DNA of 16,988 bases, taken from the NCBI GenBank assembly GCA_039186435.1, contig JBCDAA010000184.1, forward strand, positions 1 to 16,988. Reading direction: 5' to 3'. Within the stretch, counting starts at the first letter, position 1. Each line of letters opens with the position of its first letter. The notes beneath the pieces are model-generated. The model was not told the DNA's origin, did not search any database, and saw nothing but the letters and a program-made list of their open reading frames with translations. Positions 13,914 through 16,988 of the stretch are shown here, piece by piece. Position numbers and translations under genes: made by a program. Source of the stretch: JALVDI01 sp039186435 (GTDB taxonomy: Bacteria > Myxococcota_A > Polyangia > Polyangiales > Houyiibacteriaceae).

Positions 13914-15470
13914 ATGTCACACCGTGCCTTCTTCCTTGCGGTTCTCTTCGCGTGTGGTGGCGGTGGGAACAACACCGAAGCGCCCGCTGGAGAACGGCGA
14001 CCGCGGTCGGAGCCCGTGGAGTGGGTCGGTCTAACGACGCGCATTCCGATCGACAACATCGAGGCGGCCCGCGACTTCCTCGAACCACTTTTCGGCGAGC
14101 GCGCACGTTCCGGTGACACGATGAACAACGTCGAGGTGCAGCCCGGCGTTTTTCTCTCAACCTTTCCGGATTCGCGAACGCCTGAGCAGGCCGTGATTCA
14201 GATGGAGATGGCGACGATCGGAACCGACGAGCGTCGCGTGATTCTCGAAGTGCCGGCGTCGTTTAACTACGGGCGCATTTTCATCGACACCGCGCTCGTC
14301 GCACTGACGCGTGCCGCTGCCGTGGAGGCCCGCGAAGAAGGTTCGATGGAGCCGTTCTTCCTCGAGTACCGCACCCAAAGCGTCAACGGCGGGTCGCTCA
14401 GTTTGATCGTGCGCTTTGAGGATCGCGAGAGCGTGATCGAGCTGCGCACCAACGCGCCGCAGACCTCGCTTCAGCCCGGCTTTGTCAACACGCCGGCGTT
14501 TACGGGCGACCCGATCGAGGTTCTCGCCGGCACGGTTTGGTTCGAGCTCACCAAGGACGAGTTCGACTTCTTTTCGAAGCGTGCGTACGGCGTGACCGCC
14601 GGAGCGGCGCAGAACTTCGAGGACTTCACGCTACTTCCGCACGACTGGCTGCGGCTGACGGTGACGCCCGACCTCGAAACGCAGATCATCGACGTGGCGT
14701 TTGAGGTGGTTGCCCTCGACGGCTCGCGGCTTCCGCTTGCGCGCTCTCCGGCGTCGCTCGTGGCGGGTGACCAGTTCCGCGAAAATGTTTTTCGCATGGT
14801 CACCAACATGAACGCGCAGGAAGCGGCGGAGCCGGGTTCCTCGACGCCGTGGGAGGTTCCCTTCTACTACGACGATCCCGAAGGTGGCGGTGTGGTGCGC
14901 GTCATCGCGCAGGGCGACGCGGGCATCTTTCGGATCGCCTACGCGGTGGAGTCGCCGATCAACCGGCTTCAGGACACGACCTTCGTGCCCTATCAGGGCG
15001 TGATCGAGATTCCCGACGTGCTGACGCCGCCGGAGACAACCTGCGCCGACATCGGATCCACCGAAGCGCTGCGCGGCAGGTTTCGGGTGCGCTTCGATGC
15101 GTCGCCGACCGTTCGCGAGAGCGACGTGCTGAGCGATCCGCTTCGGGGCAACGTTTGGGGCAGCGTGTTTCGCGCGGAAGACGTCACCCTCGCGGGTCCG
15201 AAGGAGGGCGCGGTGGCGGTGGCGAGCTTCGCCTTTGAGGATGTCGACGCGACCGTTCCGGGTGAGGGCATGGAGTTCCTCATCGAGGAGGAACTTCCGG
15301 TCGGCGAGTATCAGCTGCTCGGGTTCATGGACATCGACGGCAACGGCGCCGAGACCCAGGATCCCGACGAAGGCGATCCGGTCACGCTTCCGATCGGCGG
15401 CTTTGAGCTGGAATGTGCGGAGCAGCCGATCGTTGTCGAGTTCGCGCTGCTTCTTCCGCCCGGCCGGTGA
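13914..15470 (+). CDS. Lipoprotein of unknown function, large beta-rich
   Basis: This predicted lipoprotein has 518 residues: the signal MSHRAFFLAVLFAC gives a lipobox (LFAC, Cys14) followed by CGGGGNN, a flexible Gly-rich tether. No family is recognised. The body is largely beta-like with acidic character. Only two further cysteines are seen, in the C-terminal third (near ETTCADIG and FELECAEQ), perhaps a disulfide closing a final domain (about 375-518). That domain includes LPVGEYQLLGFMDIDGNG, resembling secreted beta-sandwich modules with an Asp-rich calcium-like loop. The GTG of the next gene overlaps its stop (GTGA), so it is probably made together with the propeller/di-heme lipoprotein and may be its partner at the membrane. 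That link is inference from position only. Confidence 0.8.
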   Translation: MSHRAFFLAVLFACGGGGNNTEAPAGERRPRSEPVEWVGLTTRIPIDNIEAARDFLEPLFGERARSGDTMNNVEVQPGVFLSTFPDSRTPEQAVIQMEMATIGTDERRVILEVPASFNYGRIFIDTALVALTRAAAVEAREEGSMEPFFLEYRTQSVNGGSLSLIVRFEDRESVIELRTNAPQTSLQPGFVNTPAFTGDPIEVLAGTVWFELTKDEFDFFSKRAYGVTAGAAQNFEDFTLLPHDWLRLTVTPDLETQIIDVAFEVVALDGSRLPLARSPASLVAGDQFRENVFRMVTNMNAQEAAEPGSSTPWEVPFYYDDPEGGGVVRVIAQGDAGIFRIAYAVESPINRLQDTTFVPYQGVIEIPDVLTPPETTCADIGSTEALRGRFRVRFDASPTVRESDVLSDPLRGNVWGSVFRAEDVTLAGPKEGAVAVASFAFEDVDATVPGEGMEFLIEEELPVGEYQLLGFMDIDGNGAETQDPDEGDPVTLPIGGFELECAEQPIVVEFALLLPPGR

Positions 15471-16988
15471 GGCTCACGACGGTCAGCGCGTTTCTTCTTG
15501 TCGCGTGCGGCTCCGGCACGCCTGCGCCGGAGTTTTCGTCGTCCTCGAGCACGATTCTTCTCGATGGGGATCGGCTGTGGGTGACTTCGCCGGACGACGA
15601 CGCGCTGGTCGCGATTGATCCGGAAAGCCTCGAAGAGATCGAACGGATCGATCTCGCGGGCGCCCCGACGCAGCTCGCAAGGGTCGGTGATGCGCTCGTC
15701 GTGACCCTTGAGCTCGCCGGCGAGATCGCCTGGATCGAGAGCGACGTGCGGCGCGTTTCGATTCCATGCGGAGGAAGCCGGGCGGTGGTTGCGCTCCCTT
15801 CGGGAAGTGCGCTCGTGAGCTGCCCCTCGGACGACCGTCTGGTCGAGGTGAACGCGTCGGGGGTTGTCGGGGTGACGCCGATGAATGGGCGTCCCACCGC
15901 CCTCGCCGTGTCGGGGGATGAGCTCTACGTGACCGCGTCGCTTCGCGGTGTGGTTCGCAGCGGCGCGATCGAAGAGGTTCTCGACGGCGGTGGCGATGAG
16001 CTTCGGGTGGAGGACGAACCTGGGTTCGCAGCGAGTCAGCTCGACGTGCTCGGCGCCTCTCCCGAGGGCGATGTGGTCGCGGCGTACCAGCGGGTGGATC
16101 ACGACAGCGATCGCGACCGCCCTGCAGACCGCGGCGGCTATGGCTCGGTCGTTGACGGGGAGCCACGCATCGAGCCGCGGATCCTCGCCCCCTGCGGCGG
16201 TCGCTACGCGCGCTTTGACGGAGGTGCCGAGGTCTTCAGCGGACCGAGTGCGATCGCGATGGCGCGCGATCGGCTCTGGGTGGTGAATCAGTACACCGAC
16301 GACGTGGCGCTAGTTCGCTGCTCGTCTTCGTCGGGGCTCTCGGGTCCAACGTCGCGACGCGCGGAGGTGCTGGCGACCTTTCGCCTGGGCCGAGGTCCAC
16401 GCGGAATCGCGCTCTCGGAGGACGGGTCGACAGCGTGGGTGGATGTGGGTTTCGACCACGCGGTTGCGCGCCTCGACGCGGAAGGTCGCGGGGTGGTGGA
16501 TCCGATCGCGCGACGTCGCTCCCTCGGAGACACGCGCCTTTCGGCGATCGCGCTTCGCGGCCGAAATCTTTTTCACGACGCCGACGATATTCACCTCACG
16601 CCGAGCGGCATCGTGACCTGCGCGACCTGCCATCCCGGGGGCGGGGAGGATGGCCTTTCGTGGTTTCTCCACACGCCTGGGGTGGCTCGAAAACTCAGGC
16701 GAACGCCGCCGGCCTGGGGCGCTCGCGCGAGCTTTCTTCCCTTTCATTGGGACGGGGAGTTTGACGACGCGGCCGTCCTCAGCGGGACGACCATTCGCGA
16801 GCTGATGGAGGGGGACGGGCTTCTCATCGAGCTCGATGCGATCGCGGCCTACATGGCCGAGGTTGCGCCGCCAATGCCGCGCCTCCCGGACGATGCGGCG
16901 CAGGCGGAGCGAGGTGCGCAGGTATTTCAGGACGCCGGCTGCGCGGACTGTCACGCAGGCGGGGGGAGCGACGGGCTCGCGCATCGCG
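15467..16988 (+). CDS. Beta-propeller/di-heme cytochrome c (MauG/CCP-like) lipoprotein, 3' end cut
   Basis: The frame opens at GTG 15467 and stays open to the right edge (507 codons), so the protein is incomplete. The signal MRLTTVSAFLLVAC gives a lipobox (LVAC, Cys14). Residues about 30-350 resemble a YVTN/YncE-type beta-propeller (LWVTSPDDDALVAIDP, LWVVNQYTDDVALVR, LGRGPRGIALSEDGSTAWV). A di-heme cytochrome c peroxidase/MauG-like part follows: GRNLFHDADDIHLTPSG leading to the first heme site CATCH (385-389), the FLPFHWDGEFDD segment that matches the family's HWDG motif, and RGAQVFQDAGCADCH with the second heme site (492-496). Members of this family do periplasmic electron transfer, peroxide reduction or protein oxidation. 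Which applies here is unknown. Its start overlaps the upstream lipoprotein stop. Confidence 0.88.
   Translation, partial: MRLTTVSAFLLVACGSGTPAPEFSSSSSTILLDGDRLWVTSPDDDALVAIDPESLEEIERIDLAGAPTQLARVGDALVVTLELAGEIAWIESDVRRVSIPCGGSRAVVALPSGSALVSCPSDDRLVEVNASGVVGVTPMNGRPTALAVSGDELYVTASLRGVVRSGAIEEVLDGGGDELRVEDEPGFAASQLDVLGASPEGDVVAAYQRVDHDSDRDRPADRGGYGSVVDGEPRIEPRILAPCGGRYARFDGGAEVFSGPSAIAMARDRLWVVNQYTDDVALVRCSSSSGLSGPTSRRAEVLATFRLGRGPRGIALSEDGSTAWVDVGFDHAVARLDAEGRGVVDPIARRRSLGDTRLSAIALRGRNLFHDADDIHLTPSGIVTCATCHPGGGEDGLSWFLHTPGVARKLRRTPPAWGARASFLPFHWDGEFDDAAVLSGTTIRELMEGDGLLIELDAIAAYMAEVAPPMPRLPDDAAQAERGAQVFQDAGCADCHAGGGSDGLAHR

Noticed and set aside
12329..14116. A 595-codon plus-strand open frame
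   Set aside because: It runs antisense to the LamG lipoprotein gene and across slyD in another frame. Its translation is Arg/Gly-rich low-quality sequence with no motifs, while both covered genes have clear domains.
15311..16102. A 263-codon minus-strand open frame
   Set aside because: It is opposite the end of the 518-residue lipoprotein gene and the start of the di-heme protein gene, both supported by lipoboxes and, for the latter, propeller and heme motifs.

Overview
The window is GC-rich, gene-dense bacterial DNA and looks chromosomal. The organism is probably a myxobacterium-like delta-proteobacterium (Myxococcota, perhaps the Polyangia/Sandaracinus side). This is inferred from six predicted lipoproteins among fourteen genes, Cys-rich and Asp/Ala-rich secreted proteins, frequent GTG/TTG starts, and long spurious antisense frames caused by GC bias. 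No tRNA, rRNA, CRISPR, transposase or integrase was found, and nothing suggests a recent mobile island.

Layout. (1) 1-2012, plus: the 3' part of serS (cut by the left edge), coupled by an ATGA overlap to a Sel1-like lipoprotein gene. (2) 1969-2745, minus: an orphan MlaF-type ABC ATPase whose 3' end overlaps the Sel1 gene. (3) 2831-6846, plus: a metallophosphoesterase, mutY and a NatA/NatB-like ABC exporter pair, tightly packed and mostly overlapping. (4) 6932-7813 plus its stop, plus: a lipoprotein with a duplicated six-cysteine module. (5) about 7961-12225, plus: an RND efflux pair, a lipoprotein periplasmic adaptor and an HAE1-type pump, preceded by a leader that can fold. No outer-membrane factor gene is present. 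(6) 12179-13228, minus: a LamG-like lipoprotein whose 3' end overlaps the pump gene. (7) 13293-13778, plus: a SlyD-type FKBP isomerase. (8) 13914-16988, plus: a 518-residue lipoprotein of unknown function coupled by a GTGA overlap to a beta-propeller/di-heme cytochrome lipoprotein that runs off the right edge.

How the genes work together. Translation (serS) and DNA repair (mutY) are housekeeping functions. The other products act mostly in the cell envelope: two ABC systems, a tripartite-type efflux pump, a periplasmic-type electron-transfer or peroxidase-like lipoprotein and several surface or periplasmic lipoproteins. The most interesting non-coding signals are TANNNT-type -10 boxes lying 5-6 nt before start codons that lack a Shine-Dalgarno, which suggests leaderless mRNAs; a branched foldable element before the RND operon; and a related repeat in two neighbouring gaps. 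Two convergent gene pairs overlap by 44 and 47 nt at their 3' ends. No gap without a gene exceeds about 160 bases.
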